Shown here: positions 18,315-27,633 of the stretch, piece by piece
Layout: each line of letters starts with the position of its first letter
How positions within the stretch are numbered: position 1 is the stretch's first letter
Origin: Bacteroidota bacterium
Lineage (GTDB): Bacteria; Bacteroidota; Bacteroidia; Chitinophagales; Chitinophagaceae
Length of the DNA stretch: 64,000 nt
NCBI GenBank assembly: GCA_018266775.1
Contig: JAFDZS010000011.1
Location: 1 to 64,000, forward strand
Direction: 5' to 3'
Notes under the pieces: model-generated
Databases searched by the model: none
Told to the model about the DNA's origin: nothing
Seen by the model: only the letters and a program-made list of their open reading frames with translations
Position numbers and translations under genes: made by a program

Positions 18315-19901
18315 ATGGAGATTACAGGAAAGAACCGGATCGGTTTTACCGCATCCGCCAAAGGAACACAACAGTTCCAGGCATCCAACCCGGCAACAGG
18401 ACAATTATTGCCCGGAAATTTTACATTGGTTACAGAAGACGAAGTGAAAGCTGTTATGGCACAAGCTGCATCCGCTTTTGAACTATACCAAAATACCACC
18501 CCGGAACAAAAAGCAGTTTTTCTTGAAACAATTGCTACTGAAATCATGGCTTTGGGCGATGCTTTGCTGGAACGGGCACAACAGGAAAGCGGTTTACCCA
18601 TACCGCGGTTAACAGGTGAACGGGCACGTACCACAGGGCAGTTGCAGGCCTTTGCACAATTATTAAGAGAAGGCTCGTGGGTGGATGCACGGATTGATAC
18701 TGCCATCCCCGACAGGCAACCATTACCCAAACCCGATTTAAGAAGCATGCTGGTTCCATTGGGACCGGTGATGGTATTTGGTGCCAGCAATTTTCCCTTT
18801 GCTTATTCAGCAGCAGGGGGAGATACGGCCTCTGCCTTAGCTGCCGGTTGCCCGGTAATATTAAAAGTGCATCCATTGCATCCGGGCACTGATGAACTGG
18901 TGGGCCAGGCCATTCTTTCCGCAGCACAAAAAACCAATATGCCCAACGGCATATTTTCATTAGTATTTGCAGATGAAGCCACTGCAATACGCATCGTTAC
19001 GGACCCTGTGGTAAAAGCTGTTGGCTTTACCGGTTCACGCAAAGGCGGCATGGCCATTTTCAATGCAGCAGTGAACCGGCCACAACCCATACCCGTATAC
19101 GCAGAAATGAGTGCGGTAAACCCGGTGATCATGTTACCCGGTGCAGTAGCAGGTAATGCTGCGGGCATAGCACAGGGTTTTGCAGCTTCCGTAAGTTTAG
19201 GCGTGGGGCAATTCTGCACCAACCCCGGTTTGGTATTTATGGTGGAAGATGAGAACAGCAATACTTTTATTTCAGCGCTGCAAGAAAGTATCAAGTCCAT
19301 AGCACCGGCAACCATGCTCAGCACCGGAATCTGCGCAGCCTATACCGCAGGTGTGGAAAGATTAAAGCACAAAGCGGTATTGGCTGCATCAAGCAATACC
19401 CCTGCAACTGCAGGTAAAACAGAAGGCTCACCATGGATATTCACCGTACAGCAAAAAGATTTCTTAGCAGATAAAACGTTAAGCGAAGAAGTATTTGGCC
19501 CCGTTAGTGTGATCGTGCTTTGCAAAAACGTATCCGAAATTATTGACGTATTGCAGCAGGCGGAAGGACAACTAACGGCCACCGTACACGCAGCAGATGC
19601 AGACCAGCCTGGCCTTGCTGCGGTAATCAATGTAATGAAAGAAAAAGCAGGGCGCTTATTGTTTGGCGGTTTCCCAACAGGCGTGGAAGTATGTGATGCG
19701 ATGGTGCATGGCGGGCCATTTCCTTCCACTACAGACGGAAGGTCAACATCCGTAGGAAGTGCAGCCATATTGCGGTTTGTACGCCCGGTGGCGTATCAAA
19801 ACTTTCCACAGGTTTTTTTACCCGATGCACTGAAGAATGAAAACCCATTGCGGATTTTACGTATGATAAATGGAAAAAGAACAACCGGCGTAGTGAGTTA
19901 A
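18315..19901 (+). CDS. Alpha-ketoglutarate semialdehyde dehydrogenase family
   Basis: A 528-residue aldehyde dehydrogenase of the type that oxidises 2,5-dioxovalerate to 2-oxoglutarate in oxidative pentose and uronate catabolism. The catalytic set is visible: N159 (GASNFPFA), E264 (YAEMSAVNP) and C301 (GVGQFCTNPG). The long N-terminal form, the VHPLHPGTDE loop in place of the classical KPSE motif, and the C-terminal GGFPTGVEVCDAMVHGGPFPST segment match this subfamily. It stands alone between two strong hairpins. If the GH51-like enzyme upstream releases L-arabinose, an oxidative arabinose route would link the two, but the other enzymes of that route are not here. Confidence 0.88.
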   Translation: MEITGKNRIGFTASAKGTQQFQASNPATGQLLPGNFTLVTEDEVKAVMAQAASAFELYQNTTPEQKAVFLETIATEIMALGDALLERAQQESGLPIPRLTGERARTTGQLQAFAQLLREGSWVDARIDTAIPDRQPLPKPDLRSMLVPLGPVMVFGASNFPFAYSAAGGDTASALAAGCPVILKVHPLHPGTDELVGQAILSAAQKTNMPNGIFSLVFADEATAIRIVTDPVVKAVGFTGSRKGGMAIFNAAVNRPQPIPVYAEMSAVNPVIMLPGAVAGNAAGIAQGFAASVSLGVGQFCTNPGLVFMVEDENSNTFISALQESIKSIAPATMLSTGICAAYTAGVERLKHKAVLAASSNTPATAGKTEGSPWIFTVQQKDFLADKTLSEEVFGPVSVIVLCKNVSEIIDVLQQAEGQLTATVHAADADQPGLAAVINVMKEKAGRLLFGGFPTGVEVCDAMVHGGPFPSTTDGRSTSVGSAAILRFVRPVAYQNFPQVFLPDALKNENPLRILRMINGKRTTGVVS

Positions 19902-19928
19902 AAATTTTGCAACAGCTGTTTAAAAAAT

Positions 19929-19968
19929 AATAATAAATGCATTGCTCATTGGCAATGCATTTATTATT
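19929..19968 (+). terminator. 17-bp perfect hairpin terminator
   Basis: AATAATAAATGCATTGC and its exact complement GCAATGCATTTATTATT enclose a 6-base loop. The AT-rich base of the stem gives A and T tracts on both sides, so it may work on both strands. Confidence 0.75.
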
Positions 19969-20115
19969 TAGGTGTAGAACAATCGCTACCCGTATTTATA
20001 CGTGTATATGTGACAAAAAAAATGCGTTGAAAAAATTGGGCAAATCACTTTGTTGACTTAATTTGAACCATAATGCGTAGCCGAAAATAAATACTGCTGA
20101 TTAAACTTAACTGCT

Positions 20116-21153
20116 ATGATTGAAAAAGTATTAGCTGAATACGGCATCAATAGTAAAGATTGCGACATTCAGCCATTTGGCTCAGGACTGATCAACCATA
20201 CCTGGGATGTAAAAAAACAGGGGCTGCATTTTATTCTACAACGTATTAATCATAAGATTTTCAGGCAACCGGAATATATTGCTGCAAACATCAGCATGGT
20301 GGCGCAATACCTGCGCAAACATTTCCCTGCTTATTTATTTGTACCACCTGTAACCACCACCAGCGGAAAAGATATGGTGTTTGCTTTTAATGAAGGTTAT
20401 TACCGTTTATTTCCTTTTGTAGAAAATTCGCATACTATAGATGTGGTTACCATACCCGGTCAGGCATTTGAAGCAGCAAAAGCATTTGGCTCTTTCACCA
20501 AACAGTTATCAGGCTTTGATGCAGCACAACTTAAAGTCACACTTCCGGATTTTCATAACCTGTCTCTGCGGTACCGCCAGTTTGAAGAGGCGATGCAGGA
20601 CGGTGACCCGGAAAGAATAAAAGCATCTGCTGCGTTATGTGATCAACTAAAAAAGCACCGGGGCATTGCAGATACTTTTGAAATACTGAAATCGAACCCT
20701 GCTTTTAAAAAGCGGGTAACCCACCACGATACCAAGATCAGCAACGTGTTATTTGATGAAAACAGTAAAGGATTATGTGTAATTGATTTGGATACCATCA
20801 TGCCCGGCTATTTCATCAGCGATGTGGGCGACATGATGCGGACTTATCTTTCTCCCGTAAATGAAGAAGAAACCGACACGTCAAAAATCCGGGTACGCAT
20901 GGAATACCTGGACGCTATTGCCAAAGGTTATCTTTCCGTTATGGGAGCGGAGTTGAGTGATTACGAAAAAGATCATTTTATGTATGCGGGCAAATTCATT
21001 ATTTATATGCAGGCGCTGCGTTTCATTACAGACCATTTAAATAATGATGTGTATTACGGGGCACGCTACGAAGGGCATAACTATCACCGTGCCGAAAATC
21101 AACTGGTGCTGCTGGAACAGCTTCTTGAAGCTGAAAAACACTTTGAGTTATAA
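20116..21153 (+). CDS. Aminoglycoside-phosphotransferase-fold kinase, NahK-like
   Basis: A 345-residue cytoplasmic kinase that strongly resembles bifidobacterial N-acetylhexosamine 1-kinase (NahK) along its whole length. Shared segments include PFGSGLINHTW near the N-terminus, FILQRIN, the catalytic loop VTHHDTKISNVLFD, and the metal-binding IDLDTIMPGYFISDVGDMMR. NahK phosphorylates GlcNAc, GalNAc or other hexosamines at C1. Many Bacteroidetes have such a gene annotated only as phosphotransferase. Its stop codon is one base from that of the convergent DUF4846 gene. Exact sugar specificity cannot be told. Confidence 0.82.
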   Translation: MIEKVLAEYGINSKDCDIQPFGSGLINHTWDVKKQGLHFILQRINHKIFRQPEYIAANISMVAQYLRKHFPAYLFVPPVTTTSGKDMVFAFNEGYYRLFPFVENSHTIDVVTIPGQAFEAAKAFGSFTKQLSGFDAAQLKVTLPDFHNLSLRYRQFEEAMQDGDPERIKASAALCDQLKKHRGIADTFEILKSNPAFKKRVTHHDTKISNVLFDENSKGLCVIDLDTIMPGYFISDVGDMMRTYLSPVNEEETDTSKIRVRMEYLDAIAKGYLSVMGAELSDYEKDHFMYAGKFIIYMQALRFITDHLNNDVYYGARYEGHNYHRAENQLVLLEQLLEAEKHFEL

Positions 21154-21154
21154 A

Positions 21155-21934
21155 CTACCATCTTTTTAATTCACCGGAATGAAAAACATATTCCGGTGTA
21201 AGCAGGGTTTCTTTGATATCAGCAGTATACCATGGCGATAAATCGCCGTCTGACGGGTTGACTAAAATATGAATATCCTGCGCAGGCATATAACCCTGTG
21301 CCAGTAAGAATATTTTTTTGCCTGCTGCATTTTGCACCACATCCAGTACAATTACTGCATGGCCGGGAAATCCGCCCCGTATAAAAACATCACCGGGAAT
21401 AACAGATGAATCAGCAGCAACCGCATGCAATTGTTTGCTTAATGAAGCGGAACCACACATGCCATATACTTTCAGCAGGTAATCATTAAAATGCGATGCT
21501 GTGTAAGGAGGCGTAAAAGCATACCTGGTATTTTCATTATCTACAAAGCTGATCTCGTTAAATCTTTTTTCATGAAACAGCCATGCCGCCCGCAGGTGCA
21601 TAACCACATCGGCGCATTGCTGCAGGTTTTGATTGCCCACAGGAATATCCAGTACGGCAAACTGTGCCTGCTGGTTGGCTTTTTTACTGCCATCGTAAAG
21701 ATAAACGGTCTTATCCCGCTTTAAAGCAATATGCCTGAGCCAGTAAGCAAACGAAGTGGAATCTGCAATGCTGTGGGTATAGCCTTCAGGCAGCGGAATA
21801 TCGTTCACCAATGCATACGGATTTTGAGGTGCTGCGGTAATTACGGGTGCAGGAAGCGGGTGAATTGAATTGGCAGCATTATTGCACGAAAGCAGCCAAA
21901 CCGCACAAAAAAATAACACGGGATTAAAGGGCAT
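21155..21934 (-). CDS. DUF4846 family lipoprotein
   Basis: A 259-residue exported protein with a signal peptide ending in WLLSCN, giving a lipoprotein. It matches the DUF4846 family, recognisable from the central PVGNQNLQQCADVVMHLRAAWLF, the FNDYLLKVYGMCGSASL segment and the PGDVFIRGGFPGHAVIVLDV motif. The last contains a Cys/His arrangement reminiscent of papain-like NlpC folds, but no activity has been established for the family as far as I know. It is convergent with the NahK-like gene. Confidence 0.85.
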   Translation of the reverse strand: MPFNPVLFFCAVWLLSCNNAANSIHPLPAPVITAAPQNPYALVNDIPLPEGYTHSIADSTSFAYWLRHIALKRDKTVYLYDGSKKANQQAQFAVLDIPVGNQNLQQCADVVMHLRAAWLFHEKRFNEISFVDNENTRYAFTPPYTASHFNDYLLKVYGMCGSASLSKQLHAVAADSSVIPGDVFIRGGFPGHAVIVLDVVQNAAGKKIFLLAQGYMPAQDIHILVNPSDGDLSPWYTADIKETLLTPEYVFHSGELKRW

Positions 21935-22009
21935 AATTGACTATTTTTGAACGAAACGGAATGAGATGCAGAAGCATATCTGCTCCATATCAAAATCTTG
22001 TTAAAGCGT

Positions 22010-23173
22010 ATGGCAACTATTTTAATTATTGATGATGAAAGGGCGATCAGGAAAACACTAACCGAAATTCTCAGTTATGAAGGCTATAAAATTGATGAGG
22101 CCAGCGACGGGGAAGAAGGACTGAAACGCTTTGGTGAAAAGGCTTATGATATTGTATTGTGCGATATCAAAATGCCCAAATTAGATGGTATTGAGTTTTT
22201 GGAAAAAGCAAAAGAAGTAAACCCCGATGTACCGGTGATCATGATCAGCGGGCATGGCAATATTGATACTGCAGTGGAGGCGGTAAAAAAAGGCGCATTT
22301 GATTACATCAGCAAACCACCAGACCTGAACCGTTTGCTTATTACCTTACGCAATGCGGTAGATAAACAAAGCCTGGTAACTGAAACCAAAGTGCTGAAGC
22401 GTAAAGTAAGCAAAGTACAGGAAATGATTGGTGAAAGCGACCCCATTAAACGAATAAAAGATCAGATTGAAAAAGTGGCGCCCACGGATGCCCGTATTTT
22501 GATAACCGGTGAAAATGGTGTGGGGAAAGAACTGGTGGCCCGCTGGATACATGAAAAAAGTAACCGCAACAGCGGCCCGATAGTAGAAGTGAATTGTGCT
22601 GCCATTCCTTCAGAATTGATCGAAAGTGAATTGTTCGGCCATGAAAAAGGCTCTTTCACCTCTGCTGTAAAACAGCGCATTGGAAAATTTGAAACGGCAA
22701 ATGGCGGTACTTTATTCCTGGATGAAATTGGAGACATGAGCCTTACCGCACAGGCCAAAGTACTGCGTGCTTTGCAGGAAGGAAAAATAACCCGTGTAGG
22801 GGCAGAAAAAGATATCAATGTTGATGTTCGTGTTATTGCCGCCACCAATAAAGATCTGCTGAAAGAAGTGGAGGATAAAAATTTCAGGCTGGATCTGTAT
22901 CACCGCCTGAATGTAATACCCATTCACGTGCCATCACTTAACGACAGGAGAGAAGATGTACCGCTGCTGGTGGAGTATTTTCTTGATATTATTGCATCGG
23001 AATATGGCCAGCCTAAAAAAAGCATTGACCCTAAAGCTATGGATGCGTTAAAACAATATAACTGGACGGGCAATATCCGTGAATTGCGGAACGTGGTGGA
23101 AAGGCTGATCATTCTCTCCGCAAAAACCATTTCGCTGGAAGATGTGGAGAATTATGTACTGCCTAAGAAATAG
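22010..23173 (+). CDS. NtrC-like response regulator (receiver + AAA), no HTH
   Basis: From the ATG at 22010, 387 residues: a receiver domain (1-120) with D9, D10, phospho-acceptor D52 and K102, then a sigma-54-interaction type AAA+ domain (about 140-370). Walker A is GENGVGKE (167-174) and Walker B is GGTLFLDEIGD. Two things are odd. The sigma-54-contacting loop, normally GAFTGA, reads GSFTSA (214-219). The protein also ends shortly after the AAA domain (VENYVLPKK), without the Fis-type helix-turn-helix that NtrC proteins have. It may activate from solution, as reported for some HTH-less family members, or have another role. No sensor kinase gene is adjacent. Confidence 0.9.
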   Translation: MATILIIDDERAIRKTLTEILSYEGYKIDEASDGEEGLKRFGEKAYDIVLCDIKMPKLDGIEFLEKAKEVNPDVPVIMISGHGNIDTAVEAVKKGAFDYISKPPDLNRLLITLRNAVDKQSLVTETKVLKRKVSKVQEMIGESDPIKRIKDQIEKVAPTDARILITGENGVGKELVARWIHEKSNRNSGPIVEVNCAAIPSELIESELFGHEKGSFTSAVKQRIGKFETANGGTLFLDEIGDMSLTAQAKVLRALQEGKITRVGAEKDINVDVRVIAATNKDLLKEVEDKNFRLDLYHRLNVIPIHVPSLNDRREDVPLLVEYFLDIIASEYGQPKKSIDPKAMDALKQYNWTGNIRELRNVVERLIILSAKTISLEDVENYVLPKK

Positions 23174-23393
23174 TTGAAGGTTAAAAGTTGAAGGTTAAAA
23201 GTTAGTTGCAGCCAGATGGATATAGTTTATGCGGTAACCGGACAATAATTTTGCCCGCAACAGCATCAACGTTCAACAGTAAACTTTCAACCTTAAACCA
23301 CTTTGTTAACGAACTCCCAACAAATTACGAGCGGTTTTCGGTACTTACACAGAATATGGTACTTTTGGCACTTTAAAAATGTAAAAAACTGTT
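23174..23393. repeat. Short direct and inverted repeats in spacer
   Basis: Directly behind the response-regulator stop codon, GTTGAAGGTTAAAA occurs twice in tandem (about 23174-23202). A complementary AACTTTCAACCTTAAACC stretch lies at about 23281-23298, so the spacer can form a hairpin with a loop of about 80 bases. Confidence 0.6.
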
Positions 23394-24980
23394 ATGGGCT
23401 GGATTATTTTTATCCTCGGAACTTTAGGCTGGCATATTGGGTTATATGGAATGTTTAAGAAAGCAGGTATTGAACCCTGGAAAGCATTGGTACCATTATA
23501 TAATACCTGGTGCATGGTAGATAAGATGAAACTGAAAAAGTACTGGTTCTTCTTTCAGTTAGTGCCCATTGCCGGACAGTTCATCACCATCTGGATCACG
23601 ATCAAATTTGTGGAGCATTTTGGCCGTTTCGGTTTCTGGCATCATGCTGCAACAGTGTTGGTACCTTTTATTTATTTCCCTTATCTCGGTTATTCCAATA
23701 ACGAACGTTATGCGGGCGAAGCAGTGGTGAAGAATTATAAGAAATCTGTAGCCCGTGAATGGATAGATGCAGCAGCATTTGCTGTAGTGGCCGCATCGCT
23801 CATCAGGACCTTTGTGTTTGAAGCTTACGTGATTCCCACTCCGTCAGAAGAAAAAACATTATTAGTAAATGATTATTTGTTTGTGAGTAAATGGGCTTAC
23901 GGGCCACGTATTCCGAATACGCCAATAGCCATGCCTTTTATGCACCATACTATTCCATTCCTCAATTCCAAATCGTATGTGGAATGGATTCATATTCCTT
24001 ATACAAGGTGGTTTGCCAAGCCCATCAAAAGGAATGATGCCGTGGTATTTAACTTTCCTGTAAACGATACACTGATCAATATTGAAACACCCAGTGAACC
24101 ATTTGGGTCACAAACAACCTACTACCAGGAGATCAGGTATGTGCAAATGAGTACTAAGCCTATCATGCCTTATGACCAGGCAAGAAAAATTGTGTGGGAT
24201 AATTATGGCAGCAGCATCATTATGCGGCCGGTGGATAAAAGGGAAAACTTTATTAAACGTTGTGTAGCCATTGCGGGAGATACCATCCAGATCATCAATG
24301 GAGATTTGTTTATTGACGGTAAGCCACAGGAATATTTCCCTCATTCAGAAAGGCTGTATGTGGTAGAAAATAAAGCGGTAGGTATTACACCGGGGATGAC
24401 TGCAACACCTGATGCGATGGCTGAGTCATTACCGGATTTACTCCTGAAATATGGTATTCACAGCAGGAAAGTAGATGGCGAATTTCGTGTATTAAATGCT
24501 AACGAAACATTGGTAAATATTACCAACGAAGAAATAAAAAATATGAAGCCTGAGTATGCTTCTTTGTTCCGTCATTATAATATGGATCATGAAGAAAGCC
24601 TGTTTCCTTATTATTTAGATGCAGATTCAGCGCACTTATGGTCGGCAGACAATTATGGTAAACTCTGGATACCTGCCAAAGGCGCCACCATTCAATTGAA
24701 TAAAGATAACCTCATCCGTTACCAGCGTTGTATTGAAGTGTATGAGGACAATAAGTTTGAAGAACGCAATGGCAAATATTACATCAACGACCAGGAAGCC
24801 ACTACGTATACTTTTAAAATGAATTATTACTGGCTGATGGGAGATAACCGCCACAACTCATTAGACAGCCGGTACTGGGGCTTTGTACCAGAGGATCATG
24901 TGGTGGGCAAGGCATCACTCATCTGGTTTAGTTGGGAAGGTGGCCCGAGGTGGAAGAGGTTGTTTACGTGGATTAATTAG
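23394..24980 (+). CDS. lepB: Signal peptidase I (S26), Bacteroidetes long form
   Basis: A 528-residue membrane protease that removes signal peptides from exported proteins. There are membrane segments near residues 1-20, 50-72, 85-98 and 125-145. The catalytic serine is S151 in PTPSEEKTLL and the general-base lysine is K288 in NFIKRCVAIAGD. Box E appears as YWLMGDNRHNSLDSRYWGFVP near the C-terminus. Length and the large insertion between the serine and lysine boxes are usual for this phylum. The residue after the catalytic serine is Glu where Met is usual (SM becomes SE). Confidence 0.93.
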   Translation: MGWIIFILGTLGWHIGLYGMFKKAGIEPWKALVPLYNTWCMVDKMKLKKYWFFFQLVPIAGQFITIWITIKFVEHFGRFGFWHHAATVLVPFIYFPYLGYSNNERYAGEAVVKNYKKSVAREWIDAAAFAVVAASLIRTFVFEAYVIPTPSEEKTLLVNDYLFVSKWAYGPRIPNTPIAMPFMHHTIPFLNSKSYVEWIHIPYTRWFAKPIKRNDAVVFNFPVNDTLINIETPSEPFGSQTTYYQEIRYVQMSTKPIMPYDQARKIVWDNYGSSIIMRPVDKRENFIKRCVAIAGDTIQIINGDLFIDGKPQEYFPHSERLYVVENKAVGITPGMTATPDAMAESLPDLLLKYGIHSRKVDGEFRVLNANETLVNITNEEIKNMKPEYASLFRHYNMDHEESLFPYYLDADSAHLWSADNYGKLWIPAKGATIQLNKDNLIRYQRCIEVYEDNKFEERNGKYYINDQEATTYTFKMNYYWLMGDNRHNSLDSRYWGFVPEDHVVGKASLIWFSWEGGPRWKRLFTWIN

Positions 24981-25152
24981 GTTACTGGTTAACTGGTATA
25001 TTGGTTAATTAGTTAATTAGGTGATTAGTTAAATAGTGTGCCCGGCTGAATTCGTATTAAACTCTTCGACAGAATAATTTTCATATCTTTAATAGCAAAT
25101 CCTTGCTGCAGGAATGCGGTGAGGATTTTTTATCGGTATTAATAAACAGATT
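24981..25152. other. Spacer with imperfect GGTTA/TTAAT repeats
   Basis: After the signal peptidase stop codon, about 60 bases consist of degenerate TTACTGGTTAAC, TTGGTTAATTAG and GTTAATTAGGTG units. Nearer cdd, TATCTTTA (about 25095) resembles a -7 box. Confidence 0.5.
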
Positions 25153-25638
25153 ATGAAAAAGGAAACCCAGCAATTCTCTTACGAGATATATACATCCGTT
25201 GATGAGTTACCCGCTGAAGATGCTGCTTTAGTGCTTAAAGCCAGGGCCATCACCAAAAATGCTTATGCCCCTTACTCTCACTTTAATGTAGGTGCTGCAG
25301 CTCTATTGAACAACGGCGCCATTGTAACCGGTACCAACCAGGAAAATGCCGCTTATCCCGTTGGTATTTGTGCAGAAAGGGTGCTTTTATCCACCGCAGC
25401 TACTTTGTTCCCCGATATGCCGTTGCAAACAATGGCCATCAGCTATCATAATGAAAAAGGTGATAACAGTCACCCGGTATCACCCTGTGGTGTGTGCCGC
25501 CAGAGTTTACTGGAATATGAAGACAGGGTGCATCAACCCATACGGCTTATCCTGAGTGGTTTAACCGGCGATATTTATGTGATTCAACGTGCGAGCCAGC
25601 TTTTGCCGTTATCGTTTGGTAAAGGCGATTTAAAATAG
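25153..25638 (+). CDS. cdd: Cytidine deaminase
   Basis: A 161-residue zinc enzyme of pyrimidine salvage that converts cytidine or deoxycytidine to uridine or deoxyuridine. The zinc ligands are C73, C112 and C115 in CAERVLLS and PCGVCRQ, and E75 is the proton shuttle. The substrate-binding FNVGAAALLNNGAIVTGTNQENAAYP stretch is typical of the tetrameric, three-cysteine class. It is a single gene, followed by a repeat-rich spacer. Confidence 0.96.
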   Translation: MKKETQQFSYEIYTSVDELPAEDAALVLKARAITKNAYAPYSHFNVGAAALLNNGAIVTGTNQENAAYPVGICAERVLLSTAATLFPDMPLQTMAISYHNEKGDNSHPVSPCGVCRQSLLEYEDRVHQPIRLILSGLTGDIYVIQRASQLLPLSFGKGDLK

Positions 25639-25801
25639 ATACACTGATGACACGGATTACCGCTGATGAGAACGGGTTTTCATTATGGTTGTATACAGTC
25701 GTAGCTGAGTTGATATAAAAGTAAATAGGTTATAAAGTGATGAAGTGCGTTAGGTGTTTTAGATGCCTATAGGCGGAAGAATTAATTTATACCATAATCT
25801 G

Positions 25802-25975
25802 TACATCTGCGGCAAATGTTTTGTACATGGTCAGACGTGAACGTCAGACCATTTTCTCTGCGTCCTCCGCAACTCCGCGTGCCACATCTCATCTGTGCAT
25901 CTGCAGCTCATCATCTTCACACATGGTCAGACGTGGACGTCAGACCATCATCTGTGCATCTGCGGCAAATCCTAT
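25802..25975 (+). repeat. Composite interspersed repeat with two 26-bp palindromes
   Basis: Palindrome cores occupy 25827-25852 and 25923-25948, 96 bp apart. The flanks are ATCTGCGGC, CTCTGCGTCCTCCGCAACTC, CGCGTGCCACATCTCATC and CATCTGCGGCAAAT. The same flanks and core recur, reversed, at 33236-33376. It lies between the 3' ends of cdd and the methyltransferase gene. Confidence 0.85.
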
Positions 25976-25976
25976 T

Positions 25977-26489
25977 TTAAAACAATTCCTGCACGCCGTT
26001 TCCAAATCTATTCTCATGATCCAGCAACCATCTCTTTCGCCATAAATCGCCACCATAGCCAACCAAACTGCCGTTACTGCCAATAACGCGATGGCAGGGT
26101 ACGATGATAGAAACATGATTGCTGCCATTAGCGGTACCCACTGCACGAATGGCTTTTACATTGCCGATTCGCTTACTCAGTTCCATATAACTGATGGTAT
26201 GGCCATAAGGAATACCGCATAGTGCATCCCAAACCGTTAGTTGAAAAGAAGTGCCGTCCTGGTTTACCGGAACTGTAAACACTTTCCTGGTGCCTGCAAA
26301 ATATTCATTGAGTTCGTTGGTGCATTGCTGCAGTACAGCATCGGCAGGTGCGGTAAACTGAATACTATCTTCATCCAGTGCAGTGCCCTTCCAGCTATTT
26401 ACAAACAGTAAATGCGTGAGTGCAGTGCCGTTACTGCGCAACTCGAGTATTCCAACCGGTGACTGATAAAAAAAGATTGAATTGTCCAT
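25977..26489 (-). CDS. ogt: Methylated-DNA-protein-cysteine methyltransferase (Ogt)
   Basis: A 170-residue suicide DNA-repair protein that takes alkyl groups from O6-alkylguanine. The acceptor cysteine lies in IVPCHRVIGSNGSLVGYGG, and the DNA-recognition helix region is FQLTVWDALCGIPYGHTISYMELSKRIG. Its stop codon lies at the edge of the repeat element, so repeats begin right behind the gene. CsaA is 19 bp upstream in the same direction. A second, AraC-fused methyltransferase is at 57358-58197. Confidence 0.95.
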   Translation of the reverse strand: MDNSIFFYQSPVGILELRSNGTALTHLLFVNSWKGTALDEDSIQFTAPADAVLQQCTNELNEYFAGTRKVFTVPVNQDGTSFQLTVWDALCGIPYGHTISYMELSKRIGNVKAIRAVGTANGSNHVSIIVPCHRVIGSNGSLVGYGGDLWRKRWLLDHENRFGNGVQELF

Positions 26490-26508
26490 GGCTATAATAT
26501 GAAGAAAG

Positions 26509-26838
26509 TTACCCGATCTTACAACCGTTTGCTACCGGTAAAGAAGGCTGCAGCAACACCACATCGTTATTTTCATTGTACACACCCAGTACCAGGCATT
26601 CGCTGAAAAAATTAGCGATCTGCTTCACCGGAAAATTCACCACAGCAATCACCTGTTTGCCCGGCAATGAAGCCTTACTATGCATTGCTGTAATTTGTGC
26701 CGATGATTTTTTTATCCCGTATGCACCAAAATCAATGGTAAGCTGGTAAGCCGGTTTGCGGGCCTTGGGAAACTCATCTACATTGATGATCGTACCCACA
26801 CGCATTTCTATTTTTTCGAAATCATTCCAGGTAATCAT
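26509..26838 (-). CDS. csaA: CsaA-type tRNA-binding protein
   Basis: A 109-residue EMAP/tRNA-binding OB-fold protein. It has the CsaA hallmarks: KIEMRVGTIINVDEFPKARKPAYQL, then DFGAYGIKKSSAQIT, GKQVIAVVNFPVKQIANFFSECLVLG. It is known as a putative export chaperone that binds tRNA-like or polypeptide ligands. It probably forms an operon with ogt, 19 bp downstream. Confidence 0.93.
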   Translation of the reverse strand: MITWNDFEKIEMRVGTIINVDEFPKARKPAYQLTIDFGAYGIKKSSAQITAMHSKASLPGKQVIAVVNFPVKQIANFFSECLVLGVYNENNDVVLLQPSLPVANGCKIG

Positions 26839-26889
26839 GTATTAATTTTGTAAAGGAAACAATACTATTGAATATCTAAATTACTTAAA

Positions 26890-27336
26890 ATGCCCATTGA
26901 AATAAAACAGGCCGCTGCAGAAGATGTGCACCTGGTTGCACCTGTGTTTGATGCTTACAGGGTTTTCTATCATCAGCAATCAGACATCACTGCTGCTATT
27001 GGATTTCTGCAGGAACGGTTGAATAAGCAGGAATCAATACTTTTTATGGCTTTAGCTGAAGATAAAGTTGTTGGTTTTTGCCAACTCTATCCCATCTTCT
27101 CCTCCGTAAGTATGCACCGGGCCTGGCTGCTGAATGATTTATATGTGAATGAAGCAGAAAGAGGAAAGGGCATTGCCAGCGCATTATTGGAACAGGCAAA
27201 GGAGTGGGGCAAACTAACCAACGCCAAATGGTTGCTGTTACAGACGGGTGCTGATAATACCACCGCACAAGCTGTGTATGAAAAAAATGGATGGAAAAGA
27301 GTGAATGATTTTTTTTACGAGCTGCCGCTGGAATAA
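26890..27336 (+). CDS. GNAT family N-acetyltransferase
   Basis: A 148-residue acyl-CoA-dependent acetyltransferase. The acetyl-CoA-binding motif A is LNDLYVNEAERGKGIASALLEQAKEWG (Q/RxxGxG/A form ERGKGIA), and motif B contains WLLLQTGADNTTAQAVYEKNGWKRV. It is divergent from csaA, and its 3' end is four bases from the convergent DUF952 gene. The substrate is unknown. Confidence 0.9.
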   Translation: MPIEIKQAAAEDVHLVAPVFDAYRVFYHQQSDITAAIGFLQERLNKQESILFMALAEDKVVGFCQLYPIFSSVSMHRAWLLNDLYVNEAERGKGIASALLEQAKEWGKLTNAKWLLLQTGADNTTAQAVYEKNGWKRVNDFFYELPLE

Positions 27337-27339
27337 ATA

Positions 27340-27633
27340 TTACCATGCAGTGATATCCACCACCGCATCGAGATTGATTCTTCCATAAATATGCGGAAAC
27401 TCTTCATTGACAGAAGGAGCCAGTTCAAAAATGTGTGGCGCCTGTAACCGGCCTTCATCAATATGCAAGATCAGTAAATCGGGGATCCCTTTGTAATAGC
27501 GCTCTATAACGCCCTGCACCTGATCACGCATACTGGCATGAATGAAGCCTTCGGTGGCGAGTGATGGCGCTTCGTAATAACCCAATTCAAGCGCCTGTTT
27601 CCATTTATTTGTTTCAACTACGTGGTAAATCAT
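27340..27633 (-). CDS. DUF952 family protein
   Basis: A 97-residue small protein with the DUF952 pattern: MIYHVVETNKWKQAL at the start, GFIHASMRDQVQGVIERYY in the middle, PHIFELAPSVNEEFPHIYGRI toward the end. The family is related to ADP-ribosyltransferase-like folds, but its role is not established. It overlaps the upstream SirB1-like gene by 20 bases, which implies translational coupling. Confidence 0.9.
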   Translation of the reverse strand: MIYHVVETNKWKQALELGYYEAPSLATEGFIHASMRDQVQGVIERYYKGIPDLLILHIDEGRLQAPHIFELAPSVNEEFPHIYGRINLDAVVDITAW

